Source of the DNA: Trichodelitschia bisporula
Lineage: Eukaryota > Ascomycota > Dothideomycetes > Phaeotrichales > Phaeotrichaceae
Reading direction: 5' to 3'
Length of the DNA stretch: 64,000 bases
NCBI GenBank assembly: GCA_010356995.1
Contig: ML996693.1
Coordinates: forward strand, 620,001 to 684,000
This document shows positions 23,138 through 34,599 of this stretch, piece after piece. A program made the position numbers and the translations under genes. Below the pieces are notes generated by a model, which saw only the letters and a list, made by a program, of their open reading frames with translations, searched no databases and was not told the origin of the DNA. The number at the start of each line of letters is the position of its first letter. Positions within the stretch are counted from its first letter, which is position 1.

Positions 23138-25896
23138 ACGGAATATGTTTGTGTATGAGAATGGGTACGATAATTGAGCAGGGAGAGTAAAAGATGTGAA
23201 CAGGAAGCTACATGCTCAATGGTTACATAGCGCACGAGCTCTCGTCTCGTCTTCTTCTCTGCTTCTTTTTTCCTTCTACGACGAGGGTGGGGTGGCTGAG
23301 GCTCTGATGATTCGATGATTTCCAATAAGACCGTACTCCACAAAGCAAATCCCGCAACCTGGGGCTCGCATGCAGTGTTTCCCAGGACTTCGCTCACTTC
23401 CACCGGTGCGCCTACAAGGTGCTACCGTATGTACGGATGTACCGGCCACTCATAGCAGATATGGTACCTAGTTGACTATTCATGAGAGTTATCGTACTGA
23501 CAAACTTGAGGGGCTGAGGAGAGGCAAAAGCCGACGGCAAAGCGGCAAAGCGGCGGCGACATCCCGCACCTACGTTGTATATGGTTAGCTAGGGCTGAGA
23601 GACTACATCCGTACAGGGTGAGGAGGGCGGGGTATCTTCTCAGCGTTGGTTTGCGACGAAAGGGAAAAATGGCGGAGCAGTGAATTGCTATTAATGCTGT
23701 TCAACCTCCGCTGGCTGTGCTGCTGTCCTCTACGGTATCTATTTGTGTCCTTTGTTGTTGCTTCCCTGCGACTGCTGATCTGCCGCAGACTACGGTAGTT
23801 CCAGTCGCCTTGTGCGATCGGCTATTGCGTGTCAAGTCCAGGCTCCCGCGCTGATCCTGAACGAAGCATCTTCTTCAGGCCTGGCCCAAAGCTTCAGTTG
23901 CATCTCTCGTCTAGCTAATCTGTCCATCCTTCGTCCCTTCTCCAGTTGGCGACCAAGGCGTGCCGCGCGCCTTCTTTCATCATATCGTCATTGCTCGGCC
24001 ACCCAGTATGTTGGCAGTGTAGAAGCTGTAAATCGTAGATGCTATATCATAAGGGCTCTCCGACGTCGGGTACTCCGTACTCTCATCTCATCTCATCCAG
24101 CTAGCAAAACAAATTCGAATGGCATCTCTTTGCCATCTGCTTCCCCCCTCTTCCCCCCTCGCTATTACTGTATCGTTATGGCATTCATGAGGCGACAAAA
24201 TCAACCTGTCTCCCAGTCTTTGATATGCCAACACGTGTTTCGGGGTCCACCTGGTATCGGTTCCATCCACCCTCGTCAATGATGGAGGCCCCAGTGACTG
24301 CCATATCTCTTATGCAGTACGACGAGTGACGGCCAGTTACGCCTCCCTTCTCTCTGGACATAACCATTATCTATTACTGAACCATGAGCACCCTCTGCAG
24401 CAATACGGTGAGCTGAGGGGTAAGTCAGTAGAAGTGGCGGGCATAAGAAGGGACATGGCACTCCGTTGATCGAGGAACTGCACTACGAGGAAGGCTGCTA
24501 CCCTTGGAGGATATTACTGCGAAATAATGATGACGGTGATAATGGTAGCAGATGAATATAGTAGACGCGGCCTTGTTAGGTGGCCCCCGCTCCTGCCAAC
24601 CGGGTTCACAGGCCTGCAACCATAAGGCGATCGGACAAGTGCCAGAAGCACCCCCCACCAAACTATTTCTTGCCTATGGCTGGGGAGTTACTTCATACTT
24701 CCTCTCGAAAAATTCATTGACGCCTTTCGCTTGAATGAGCAACGACACTTGTCTCATCCCACGCGTCGCATACCGGTCAGTTCGAAAAGCCCCACGTACT
24801 TCGCCATTGTGCCCCGTATTTCTCAGCTTCTCCGTGCCTTTACCAGCCACATGGTACCATAGATTAAGCGATGATAACATGTACCGAGTCGGCAACAAGC
24901 ATCCCAAGCCAACATTGGGCGTCATGTATGCCTTCGGGCGAAGCCAGCGGGTGGCATTATGCATAGCTAAAGACCAGAAGAGATATATTCCTTTCCTCCC
25001 TCCTCCCCTCTCCGGCCTTACTCTAACTGAACCAATCACCAGACGGTAGTTTTAAGAAATACCAAACAATTAGACCTGCTCACCCTACCAAAGCCACTCA
25101 GACCTACAGTCAAGGGAAGAATTTCCCACTGGTCTTACAAGACGACTTACGTTGCAAACAGGGCTAAATGAAGTTTCAGCACCCCCGCCGCCACCAAAAT
25201 ACGGCGTGAATGTCTTAAACAGGTAACTAGGCAGGTTTGAAGCAATATGGGATTCTGTATATCATCTTGTTGGTGGAGAGGCTTTATGTAGCTTTTAAAC
25301 ATGTGTATGAGCTCAAGGTCCCGTTTACCGCAAACTTTCTAATTGGCCGATCGATCATACCTTCGACGTTTCGATCGCCTTCAAACGCATGCCAGAGGCC
25401 GATGGGCTAACATTATTTAGCCCGACTACTAGGGCTCGGCTCATTAAAAGAAAGTGCCTTATCCAGCCATATCGCTTCGTGTTCTACTGGCCCTATCCAC
25501 CTGCAGCAAAGCTTTTCATTCTACTACGAAGTTGTCATCAAGTGGATGTAAGGACTCCGATATATTCAGGGGAATGTTTAAAACTGCCGTCTTCTAATTC
25601 ACTGGGTTGGAAATGTGCTTGTAGGGCGCGTAGCATAGGTTTTAGAAGCCTACGTGAAAGTTTCTCTCCCGCATTCCCATTTAACATGTTGAGGTCATAA
25701 AGAGAACGCGCAACCGATGGCAAAGGACTGTGTTGGGTGCACTTTGCCCATCGTTGCCCTCATTCATTCCTTCGTCTAACATGCTAAAAGTACCTTGGTT
25801 GATGGCCTGGACAGCTCGCGAAAGCCACGGGCTATTTTATTTACCACATCAATCATTCCCTGATGGAGAAAACCACACCCTTCAGCCAACTGGCTC

Positions 25897-26046
25897 TTGT
25901 ACTGTGGGCGTTGTCCCTGGAGTCATCGTAACAAGCGGACCAATTTAAAAGCGGGATATTTTTCAAGCATTTTCATGTCAAGAAATTCTGCTCTTTGATT
26001 AGTCCGCTAGTTACGAGGATGCCCGCGAGGACGTCCGCAGGACAAG
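25897..26046. mobile_element. Foldback miniature DNA element, family B, copy 1
   Basis: Imperfect inverted repeat of about 150 bp. The arm at 25927-25952 matches the reverse complement of 25990-26015 at 21 of 26 positions. Complementarity continues outward through GTTACGA and a GACGTCC-like block. No coding capacity. The ends are approximate. It shares its inner block (CTTTgATTaGTCCGC) with family A elements nearby, so both probably descend from related DNA transposons. Confidence 0.6.
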
Positions 26047-26599
26047 GGATGCTGCACAGCCAATGGGCATGAGCAATAGCCTGACTTTGTAGAAATGAGT
26101 TCTACTTGTATGGGTTACTGCCGGACGTCAAAGTGAGAATTAAGGGGAAATGATGTTGCCCTTCCATAGCCGTTGGCAAAATTGGCCAACCGCCCGCGGA
26201 ATGGTGGGAGAGGGGGGGGCGGTAATAATGTAGTGGAAAAGGAAATGTTGCATATCATACGTTAGCAGCTTCCGGGCTGTAGACCGATAGGTCCAGTACA
26301 ATAACACAATTACCCTAAGCGACAAATACATGCTCAAACTAGGTCTGCAAATATAATTTGAGTTTTGAAACTACCAATAGCAGCTTCAGTCAGTATTGCA
26401 GTCTCTTTTTGAGCTAATATTATCTACTAAGTCAAATGACCTGAGACACCAGGTGGTTCCCCACAGATTTATTATCCCAGCTAGAGCCGGGGAGTTTGGG
26501 TCAAGCTGAGGGTCAAAAGCATCTCAGGGCTCGATTTTACGCTAATTAGCGACCCCATCAGAGAGCAGAGTTTGTTACAGAAAGGATCTGCATGGAAAG

Positions 26600-26660
26600 C
26601 TTGTTCTTTAACTGGTCCGCCAGTAGCATAAACCCTAGCCTACACCCAAGTGCTGAGGTC
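26600..26660 (+). mobile_element. Possible family B arm fragment
   Basis: The stretch CTTTAACTGGTCCGCCAGTAG resembles one arm of the family B foldback elements (CTTT-ATT-GGTCCGCC-GTTA). The opposite arm was not found, so this is at most a remnant. Confidence 0.3.
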
Positions 26661-26929
26661 CTTGTGAACTCCAGATTGAGCCCCAGCCGTACTGGGAATA
26701 AACCAAACTCCGTTCAAGGAAGTGCTTCGAGGAACGCGCGGGATGGTGCCGGAAAGGAGTTTCCCGTCACGAAGGGGTTTTAAGCCCGGCTACACTACGC
26801 TCCTAGAAGCATGTGGATTTCAGTTCCCTACTGGATTTTAGTTCCCTGCTGGATATCTCTAGCAGTCTGCATAGACCGAGGAGGAATTTCGACGGACGCT
26901 AGATTGATTTTCTTGGTTCTTCTCATAAC

Positions 26930-27453
26930 TTCAATACATGTAACATTTGACCCCTCCCAGGCGCCAAGAACTATCTTCAGCGATTGGGAGGACCAAGAAT
27001 GGGAAGCCCTGTGGAGAACCAACGGATACAAACAGGGACCAGCCTGGCACACCCCCCTGGAAGGAATACGTCCCCAACCTCCATGATGGACTACTGAAGG
27101 CCAACAGCGCCATAGCAACACAACTACGCACTGAATGCATTGGACTACGAGACTTCCTCTTCAGAGTAGGAGTCCCGACATTTGACTCCCCCCGGTGCCC
27201 CTGCGGATTGGGCGACAAACACCCAAGCATATGGTCATGAGCTGCACGCTCGGAGCGTTCCGCTCCGAGCTCTACGAGCATGCAAGAATGATTGACTACA
27301 ACAAAATGATCAATACTAGGAGAGGTCTAGAGGCAGTTACAAACTATATCATCAACAGAGGCTTCATCGGCCAATTCAAGCTAGCTAAAGAATTCCGCCA
27401 ATTTGAACCCGAGATGTGGGGAAAAAGCCGCCCACACCCCACGAACTGTTCAT
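26930..27453 (+). mobile_element. LINE (Tad/I-like) ORF2 C-terminal relic
   Basis: Degenerate 3' part of a non-LTR retrotransposon ORF2. Readable pieces on the plus strand: WEALWRTNGYKQGPAWHTPL, then in another frame LLKANSAIATQLRTECIGLR and FLFRVGVPTFDSPRCPCG, then in a third frame QTPKHMVMSC and NRGFIGQFKLAKEF. The QLRT...GLR...VP...C-x-CG...TPKH...C pattern is the zinc-knuckle tail of fungal Tad-like LINEs. At least two frame changes separate the pieces. No reverse transcriptase or endonuclease domain was recognised upstream, so the copy is 5'-truncated or too decayed to read. Confidence 0.7.
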
Positions 27454-27491
27454 AAATCCACAATTTCCTAGCGAGACTGGAAGGGGACCGG

Positions 27492-27923
27492 ATGAAAGCG
27501 AGCCACCACAAAGCTGACGGCCCGCAACCGGAACCCCCCCAGGGACCCCAAGAGAGCCGGAAAAGCTCAATACAACGGAGGCCACAGACCTCACCACACG
27601 ACACACGCAGCCCGAACCCAATCCCGTCCTCAGGGTCAACACCGTCCCCCAACCCAGCAGCAAACCCCCCGAGGTACCCTCTCCCCAGCCACAAATACAA
27701 CATACTAGGACAACATACTAGGACTAGCAACAACACCAGTCTACCCACACGTGAAGAAGAGCGGATTCAACACCACCCTTGCTACCAGGAACCGGATCTC
27801 CCCCAAAGAGGAGCCCCCCCCCCCTGGCGGCCTCCGGACACCACCTGGCATTCCTCAGTTTCCTTCCTCTCCTTCTCTCTTTCGATCACATGGCCTAGAA
27901 TCACGGGATCTGCGTTGCTGTAG
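27492..27923 (+). other. Pro/Ser-rich open frame of doubtful status
   Basis: A 143-codon frame of low complexity just after the LINE relic, with no domain and a run of C in the middle. It could be LINE 3' sequence or a chance frame, and I do not call it a gene. Confidence 0.2.
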
Positions 27924-28216
27924 GCGTTCGGCGTTTTTGGGTTTTAATTGGGATATGGAGTGTTTCTCAGTTTCTCGGCGTGCAGCCAAGTTCTCGCTTG
28001 GGACACACAAGAATGGAGCAAAGAAAAGACGATAAACACATGCAAAAGGCGTGGGGCTCACATGCCCCTCCCCAAAGGACGACTTCCAGGGCTTTTCATC
28101 AACCCTTCCAGGGAGGGTTTTTGCTGTGTAGAACCAAGGAAATTGGTCAAACCCACTCCTAAAGTGGTGAGACCCGACCATATGGCTAGCTAAAACAAGC
28201 CTGGGCGTAATCAAGC

Positions 28217-28232
28217 TATTATTATTATTATA
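28217..28232 (+). repeat. (ATT)n / (TAA)n microsatellite
   Basis: Five ATT units, read as TAA repeats on the minus strand; a candidate LINE 3' tail. Confidence 0.8.
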
Positions 28233-28750
28233 ACAGGCAACATTTATTTTCTCACAATGCGTCTCGTAGCAGGTCAAAAGCCAGAAGCGAGTCCCTTGTA
28301 AGTTCATAGTGCTCCTGCAAACCACGGGAGTAGGGGTATTATGGCGCAGGTTCATAAATTTTAGCAGGGTTTGGGGAGATTGCAGAGGGGTTGGCAGGCT
28401 ATCTGTAGTGCTTGCATTACTGGTGCTACAACTGAGAACCATTTCTCATTTAATCACTAGGAATCAGCCGACGATAAAGTGCCATTAGAAGTAGTGATAG
28501 CACCATCGGTATAAATAAGGATTTCACTTTGATCCAGACATTGGACGATATTACACGAGGAGTCCGATGACCCAAGGAAGACAGATAAAAAATATTGGTG
28601 TAAAGAAATCCCATCAGGCGGAGTCCAATTTGAAGTGAGGCCCAGCATCCACGGAGGGAGTACCACGAGCTACCGGCTTGGTGAATGGCACAGCATAACG
28701 CGTTGCATACACATGAACTGGAGAAGGACCTCGAGTCAGAGAAGTACAAG
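28217..28750 (-). mobile_element. Possible second LINE relic (minus strand) with (TAA)n tail
   Basis: On the minus strand a frame reads SEILIYTDGAITTSNGTL at about 28.46-28.53 kb, resembling the first RNase H strand (IYTDGS) of Tad-like LINEs. On the same strand about 230 bp downstream is a (TAA)n tract, seen as ATT repeats at 28217-28232 on the plus strand, which is the usual 3' tail of I/Tad-type LINEs. The match is short and the sequence in between is decayed, so confidence is modest. Confidence 0.4.
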
Positions 28751-29581
28751 TTGAAAAGCTTAAATTTTCTAAGACTGACACCTGCCTAAATCGCCTTCCA
28801 GCAGGCGAATGTCATAAGGGATAATTTAGGCGTGCGGGGCCAACTGGACCTTTTCATTACACCCTCTTTAGGTACCCATTTTACTGACGTCCCGCGTGTC
28901 CATGGCGCTGAGATTAGTAACATTTCTCTCACCATGGTGAGACAATTCCAGGAACACACACATATCAATATTTATTTACGTCGCATGAGTGTATTGCGAC
29001 AGGAATTTTTGACTTGGGAACGCTTTAACTGTAAAACCTGAGGGGAGTGCCGACCTCCCCCCCCCTCACACGCGCCCTACAAAATCAGGAAAATGGAACG
29101 GCAAGGCGCATTGCAGCTATAATGATAATGATGCTGATGCATTCATAGTCCGGGGCAGCCGTGCGCAATGCAGCTATGCGACGTGGATAAATGGGCATTT
29201 CTCTCCCCTCAGAGGCAAAGACATTTCATTGACTCGGGCGAACACCTATAAAAGCCCTAGCCAGGAGATAAATTGGATATTAGCAGCTTAGTCAGAAGAC
29301 AAGGATCTAATTAAACCCCAAGAATATTTAGCACCCTTAGGTATCTCGCTGCGGATGAACGAACGTCACAGTGATCTGAGAGAGAAACGAGAGATAGTGC
29401 TTGGTGTGAGATGTGGGAGCAAGCAAGCTGTCTAATGGCCGCAGGCGTTATGACTAAGGCAGACAAGCAAACAAACAACCCCAGATACGCCTACTGCCAT
29501 AGCCTGATCATACCTAGCATAATGCAGTGCTGCCAGCCATCATGAAGTACTGCCTTCTATATCCCAAAGTGATGACTGCTA

Positions 29582-29787
29582 TCCCTTGTACGGCCCAGTT
29601 ACTGGCCCAGGTACTCGTCTCCCACCTTTCCCTCTCAAAGACCAGTCAAAGGGCTAAAAATTAGGTCTGTAACAATTTCTCTATTTTTGTAGCGAATCCT
29701 AGCCCTTTAATTGGTCCATAATAGCGGAAAAGTGGGGAACGAGTGCCTAGGCATGTACCTGGGCCAGTACCTGGGCCGTACATGGGA
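29582..29787. mobile_element. Foldback MITE, family A, copy 1 (206 bp)
   Basis: Begins TCCCTTGTACGGCCCAG and ends with the near-reverse complement CTGGGCCGTACATGGGA, flanked by TA on both sides (29580-29581 and 29788-29789). The inverted repeats extend more than 50 bp inward (CTCGTCTCCCACCTTTCC against GGAAAAGTGGGGAACGAG) and then continue as AAAGACCAGTCAAAGGGCT against AGCCCTTTAATTGGTCC. Only about 45 bp of A/T-rich loop is unpaired. No coding capacity. A TA duplication and long inverted ends suggest a Tc1/mariner-pogo (Fot1-like) type non-autonomous element. Confidence 0.8.
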
Positions 29788-30248
29788 TACCCGTACGCTT
29801 ATGGACGCTAAGGCCACGTCAGAAATTTCACCCTCAACTTTAACAAGCGATACACTCATACGGCATGCGTGCATTATGAGAGTCTTAGCATAATTGGAAG
29901 ATGCCTTATTTCATCAGATGAGACCTTATCAGCATCCCTTCCAGCCTGTCAACCGCAATGCAAAAAGCTCGGGATATTCGAGCCCATTAGACACCCCTCT
30001 GGTCTCTTCCACAAAGGGTGAGATATAAGCAGCGCATTTGTTTTAAGAGCTTGGGTATGCGTAAATTGTGTACTCCAAGTATTAACTGATTGAGAGAAGA
30101 AATCATGTCCAATTCTGTCTGTGGTTATCACGCGCCCTCTTCTGCTCTACTGTACCTATAAACTGCCTGTTTGGCCAGCAAAATACTTTACACGTTCAAC
30201 GCCATAGTCAGTTACAGATTTGAGCAACTTCTGTCCCCACGCCTGCAA

Positions 30249-30455
30249 TCCTTTGTACAGCCAAGGTACTGGCGCAGGTACCGGCGCAGGTACTCGTTGC
30301 CCACGTGCCCGCTATCCTGGACCAACCAAAGCAATAGGACTTGTTGCAGAAACAGAAAAAACTTTACAGAATTAGAATTAGGCTCTTTAATTGGCTCATA
30401 ATACCGGGTACGTGGGCGACGAATACCTGGGCCAGCACCTGGGCCGTACAAGGGA
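30249..30455. mobile_element. Foldback MITE, family A, copy 2 (207 bp)
   Basis: Left end TCCTTTGTACAGCCAAGG, right end CTGGGCCGTACAAGGGA followed by TA. The left arm has three GGTACTGGCGCA-type units where copy 1 has two. The inner block GGCTCTTTAATTGGCTC is conserved. Divergence from the other copies is mostly C/T and G/A changes. Confidence 0.75.
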
Positions 30456-30641
30456 TAGTACCAGATGTATGAGCCAGCAAGTAAGCTGATATTCCACTGT
30501 GGTTTGAAATATCCGCATTTTCTTCTACTAGTGCTGAAGGCCCCAGTGGAAAGTATTCCATGTGCACACCTAGCACCTCAGATACACATGATCCGCGCTC
30601 AATACCAAATTTCTATAAAGAAAAGACATCCCATATTATCC

Positions 30642-30822
30642 CTGGTATTGCGAGCTTCCTCATTTGAGTACTCGCTGGGGTTCTCCTGGCTAGCCATCGG
30701 ACTATTGAGACAGCGAAGTTTATTTTTTAGAACCGTTCTATAAAAGGGCAGTGCTTTCCAATCTGGCCCGCCTGTTACGGGGACGCCTGCGAGTACGCAA
30801 GTGAGGACGCCCGCAGTGCCAG
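30642..30822. mobile_element. Foldback miniature element, family B, copy 2 (about 181 bp)
   Basis: The left arm begins CTGGTATTGCGAGCTTCCTC and the right arm ends GAGGACGCCCGCAGTGCCAG. The outer 30 or so bases of each arm pair well, including GAGTACTCGC against GCGAGTACGC. The right inner block AATCTGGCCCGCCTGTTACG matches the family B copy at 25.9 kb. No coding capacity. The target duplication is not clear. Confidence 0.65.
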
Positions 30823-31231
30823 AATAATTTGCGACGTAAATATGTGACGATGGTGTAGTGCACAAGATCTACGTAATTAGAAGTATCCTAATGGGCGACT
30901 CATTTCCTACACCTTTTATTCCGAGACACCACGAGTATTATCCTTATTCAACGGGCGGTTTTTGTTACACTTTGTAACATTTTATCCCAGGGGCCGAACA
31001 AAGTCCTATGTGAACTATCAACTTCTAGTTTGTGTCGAGGCACTGTCAGAACTTGCTGTGTAGCACTTCATTTGACTTTAAGTACCCCAGAAAACTAAGT
31101 TACTTACCTGCATGACCGCTATGAATAGGGGCGCAACGAAGCTCATTGATTGGCTTGGATCAAACCCCATGTTGCAAATATATCGGCGTCTGACTAACTG
31201 ATTGCGGAGCTGCGTATGGCGGACATATCTA

Positions 31232-31448
31232 TCCCTTGTACGGCCCAGGTTCTGGCCCATGTACACGCCCAGGTACTCGTTCCCCACTGTCCCCCCTCAT
31301 AGACCTGTCCAAGAGCTGGAATTAAGTTTTGTAACTATTTTTCTATTTTTGTAACAAATCCTAGCTCTTTAATTGGTTTAGAATAGCGGAAAAGTAGGGG
31401 ACCAGTACCTGTGCATGTTCCCTTGGCCAGTACCTGGGCCGTATGGGA
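31232..31448. mobile_element. Foldback MITE, family A, copy 3 (217 bp)
   Basis: Left end TCCCTTGTACGGCCCAGG after TA (31230-31231). The right end reads CTGGGCCGTATGGGA, with the flanking TA apparently lost. The centre TTTTTCTATTTTTGTAACAA and the block TAGCTCTTTAATTGGTTTA closely match copy 1, so copies 1 and 3 are the closest pair. Confidence 0.75.
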
Positions 31449-34400
31449 GATGTCAGTCACTACTGAATCCAGTAGGCCTTTTGCACCCACAAATGTCCTT
31501 GACTGCAACGGTGGTAAGGCGCTCGGATAGTTCGTCTTCGGTATCAAATAAATGTTCCTGAGTTGAGGGCTTATATTCCAACGTGATGGTAATCCCTGAA
31601 ATCTGAGTTCAAGCCGAGCACGCCAAGTCGATTAAGATCTACTTTCTCCCATCTCAGCGGTTGATAGGCTATTAAGCTCCCGATGAATTCGGTTGGTGCC
31701 TCCTTGTAGCTCTTTGCTCTGTTACCATGTCTGAGTCCATTAGCAAACAAATGTACCTTGGTTTTTACATTTTCTAGGCTGTAGATACCTGCTCAAAGTT
31801 TCTCACGATTTCCGGTCGCAGCAGCTTGAAAGAAAGTTAACTGCTAGAGAACGCTAATTTACAGCTTCGGTGCACTTACCATCTCACGGTCTTAAACGGC
31901 AGCTTTAGAGGTAAATTTTTGTAGATGAGGGTATTGGTGCTTCTCTCAAATCTTCACTCTCATTATCAAGGGCATCATTTGGCACTATGCTTCCCAGTAT
32001 AAAATTAGGCAGTGTGGTGCTTTGCTGGCCGGTAGCAATGCAGATCCTAGGCTGAACGTTTGGATTACCTTTATCCCGCTGATCTTTGTCTGTTGGCCAC
32101 GGTCACCCGTAAAACTAGAGCAAGCCGAGCAGACCAACGAAAAAGGCATAAAACCGACATCCCTCTGCCAATCTAAGACTATAATATTTTTTCACATATT
32201 AGGCTGCACCATCTGCGTCTTTGAAGGGCGCATCTAGCTTAACATTTGCTGAAGACCGATTTACGTTCGCTATCTTTATGCAAAGCTCTCACAGCGTGGC
32301 GCAAATGCGTACCGCGTGTGAACTTTAATTGCGGCTGTGATCTTTTGGCCTCGATTTATTGCTGTTCGCAGCCCTTCCACGCGCATGACACAAGGAGAGG
32401 CTCACTCGAGTAGCCTTGTCAGAGTCATTTAGTATTTTGAATTTACGTTAGCTCGATCCTACACTGTTTGATAGCCTAACAACAATCAGTAAATATATTC
32501 TTGGATTTGGGTCCGAAAAATCACTTGGGTTTGAATTAAACTACACAGTCAAATTCTCGAATCACATTGCGCTTAGTGTATGTTGTATTTGAAGCAGGTT
32601 ATGTTAGCAAGCTTGCCTTTATGCGAATCAGGTAAAGGTGTTTCTTTGGACCAATAGAACTTCAAAAACCCAACCCTCACTCCACCAGGACCACTTTATC
32701 TTTCGGGCTTGGCGGGCAGAGGCAAACTTGTTTTAAAATGACGCTTTTACAAAACCTCTCTGCCTTTTTGACGTCGTCAACGGGCATGGACTGTAAACCC
32801 CATCTTTTAAAGAGATAGGACGTTGAGGGATGCATTTGGCAGCATCTACCGGGTCTAGTATATACCACACAAATCTGGAGCCAGTAAGATTTGCAGAACC
32901 AAATTTGCGCTCGTCCCTTTTTTCACCCAAAGGTACCCCGGCTACCACCCAGCCTCTGCGAAGATATATGGGTTTAGCCGTTGATCTCATCCATCACCTC
33001 CAAGACTTCATCGAATGAAATGGACTTTAATTAACACTTCAGTTGCGATGTATTCCAGCAGTGAGAAATCCTTTAGAATATCAATTGGATTTATCACTTG
33101 GCTGAACATGACAATACAATAGCTTGCTGTAACTTGATGTACACTTAAGAAGACTTTGTTTATCAACCGCATTTTCCCCCAAGGTCGTGGTGTGAGGGAG
33201 CATAATTTACCGAATGTCTGCTTCCGAGAGGCACCTTTGGAAGAATTTCTCGCTCTGCCGCAAGGTCTAGGTGGGCTCGATAGGGTAAGAAGATATAGTT
33301 GGCAAATGCTTCCAACCTCCCTTCTTTGATTGCTAGGCAGAAAGGCTGTTTATGTGGGCAAGAGCAATAATCACCCTCAAAATATCTTAGATCCAAGCCG
33401 TACGTGCAACCCTCCCCAAAATCAACCAGTCAGGCTCGGGATTCTCGACGAGCCACCCTACCAGAACTCCCCCAAACCCCACACTTTAGGTTGCGATGCA
33501 ATCATGCGACGTGGCTCAAAAGAATTGGGAAACAGGTGCCAGATTACTCGCCTCGATAAGGCAAATCCCATGATAAAGTCTGTCTTTGTTTACCTGAAGT
33601 GCATAAATGCTTTGCGACTTGAAAGCTTGACATCGGAATTTGAAGCGGAGATTGAGGGATAGCTGGTGTATGTACACAAATGATGGCGTGTTTGTGGTTT
33701 TGCAGCCAGTCACAGCCTTATGGGAATTTTAAGTTACATGGAGGGTTTTAGAAGCAGCCCTGCAATCATTGCTCCATCTATTACGAGGCGACAGTTTCAT
33801 CAGCGAGCAGCTTAACGTGGGAGCAATCCAGTAAAAGGGACTGAGGGCTCGCAATAGTGATCATCCAGTCTTGGGCACGCTGGATATACCGTATATACAG
33901 GACGGCAGCCGCCACTATGGGCTTTCTGGCTATGTAAGGAGAGTAGAACCCCCTGAGCTGCTCGAAATACTGCGACACGCTATAACTTGTTGCCAAATTT
34001 TATCCAACAGGCGTATAAAAACACTACGACTGACGGGCTCCAATACGCATTTTAGATAAGGGGGGAAGCTGTTTGCCGAACAGCAGATGAGCGGACGGAG
34101 GACCGCAAAAGCAAGCCTGCCGGCTCTGCCCGCGTTTCATAGAGCCAGTACCCTCCCGTAGCGGGAGTTTCAGGACACAGCAAGATGGTGCACGATGAAG
34201 AATGTTGGTGAAATGAGAGTTACGGGATGCATGAGTCCATGGCGCATCTGGAGAGCGATGCATGGATTGCACAAAGAATACCACGGAGGCTTTCTTAGCG
34301 CCGATGGACGATGAGGCTCAACCAGCCGAGCTCCACTAGCGCGACACTAAATTGTGAGAGGTCGCATGGTGCATGCGGCGAGGCTAGGTCCATCTCAAGT

Positions 34401-34599
34401 ACGGTCGTACTCCACGAGAAAGCTCGGGCGGAAATAGTCATAAACTAATATCTATTAAGTGAAGTCCTAGAATGGACTCAGGTAAGTAACAGGCGCAGAA
34501 GGGACACGACACATATCCAAGGTACTCGGAAGTGGGTCGCCGACAGGTCAGCGAGGCCTAGATCAGGCTTGCGAGCTGGCTGGACACCGTGTCCGTTGA

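Larger units (their letters stand above)
22316..25000. other. Gene-free region upstream of the kinase
   Basis: About 2.7 kb with no supported gene. It holds a 15-base G run, an 80-N gap, a GA microsatellite and scattered TACGG-type motifs, with one TACTCCGTA at 24071-24079. The part next to 22315 is presumably the kinase promoter and leader. The open frames seen are short and lack domains. Confidence 0.55.

Noticed and set aside
23812-24282. 156-codon plus-strand frame in the region upstream of the kinase
   Set aside because: No domain, no splice continuation, and composition matches surrounding non-coding DNA.
28786-28968. VKWVPKEG as a second RNase H motif of the minus-strand LINE
   Set aside because: It lies upstream of the IYTDG piece on that strand, the wrong order for RNase H, and the match is short.
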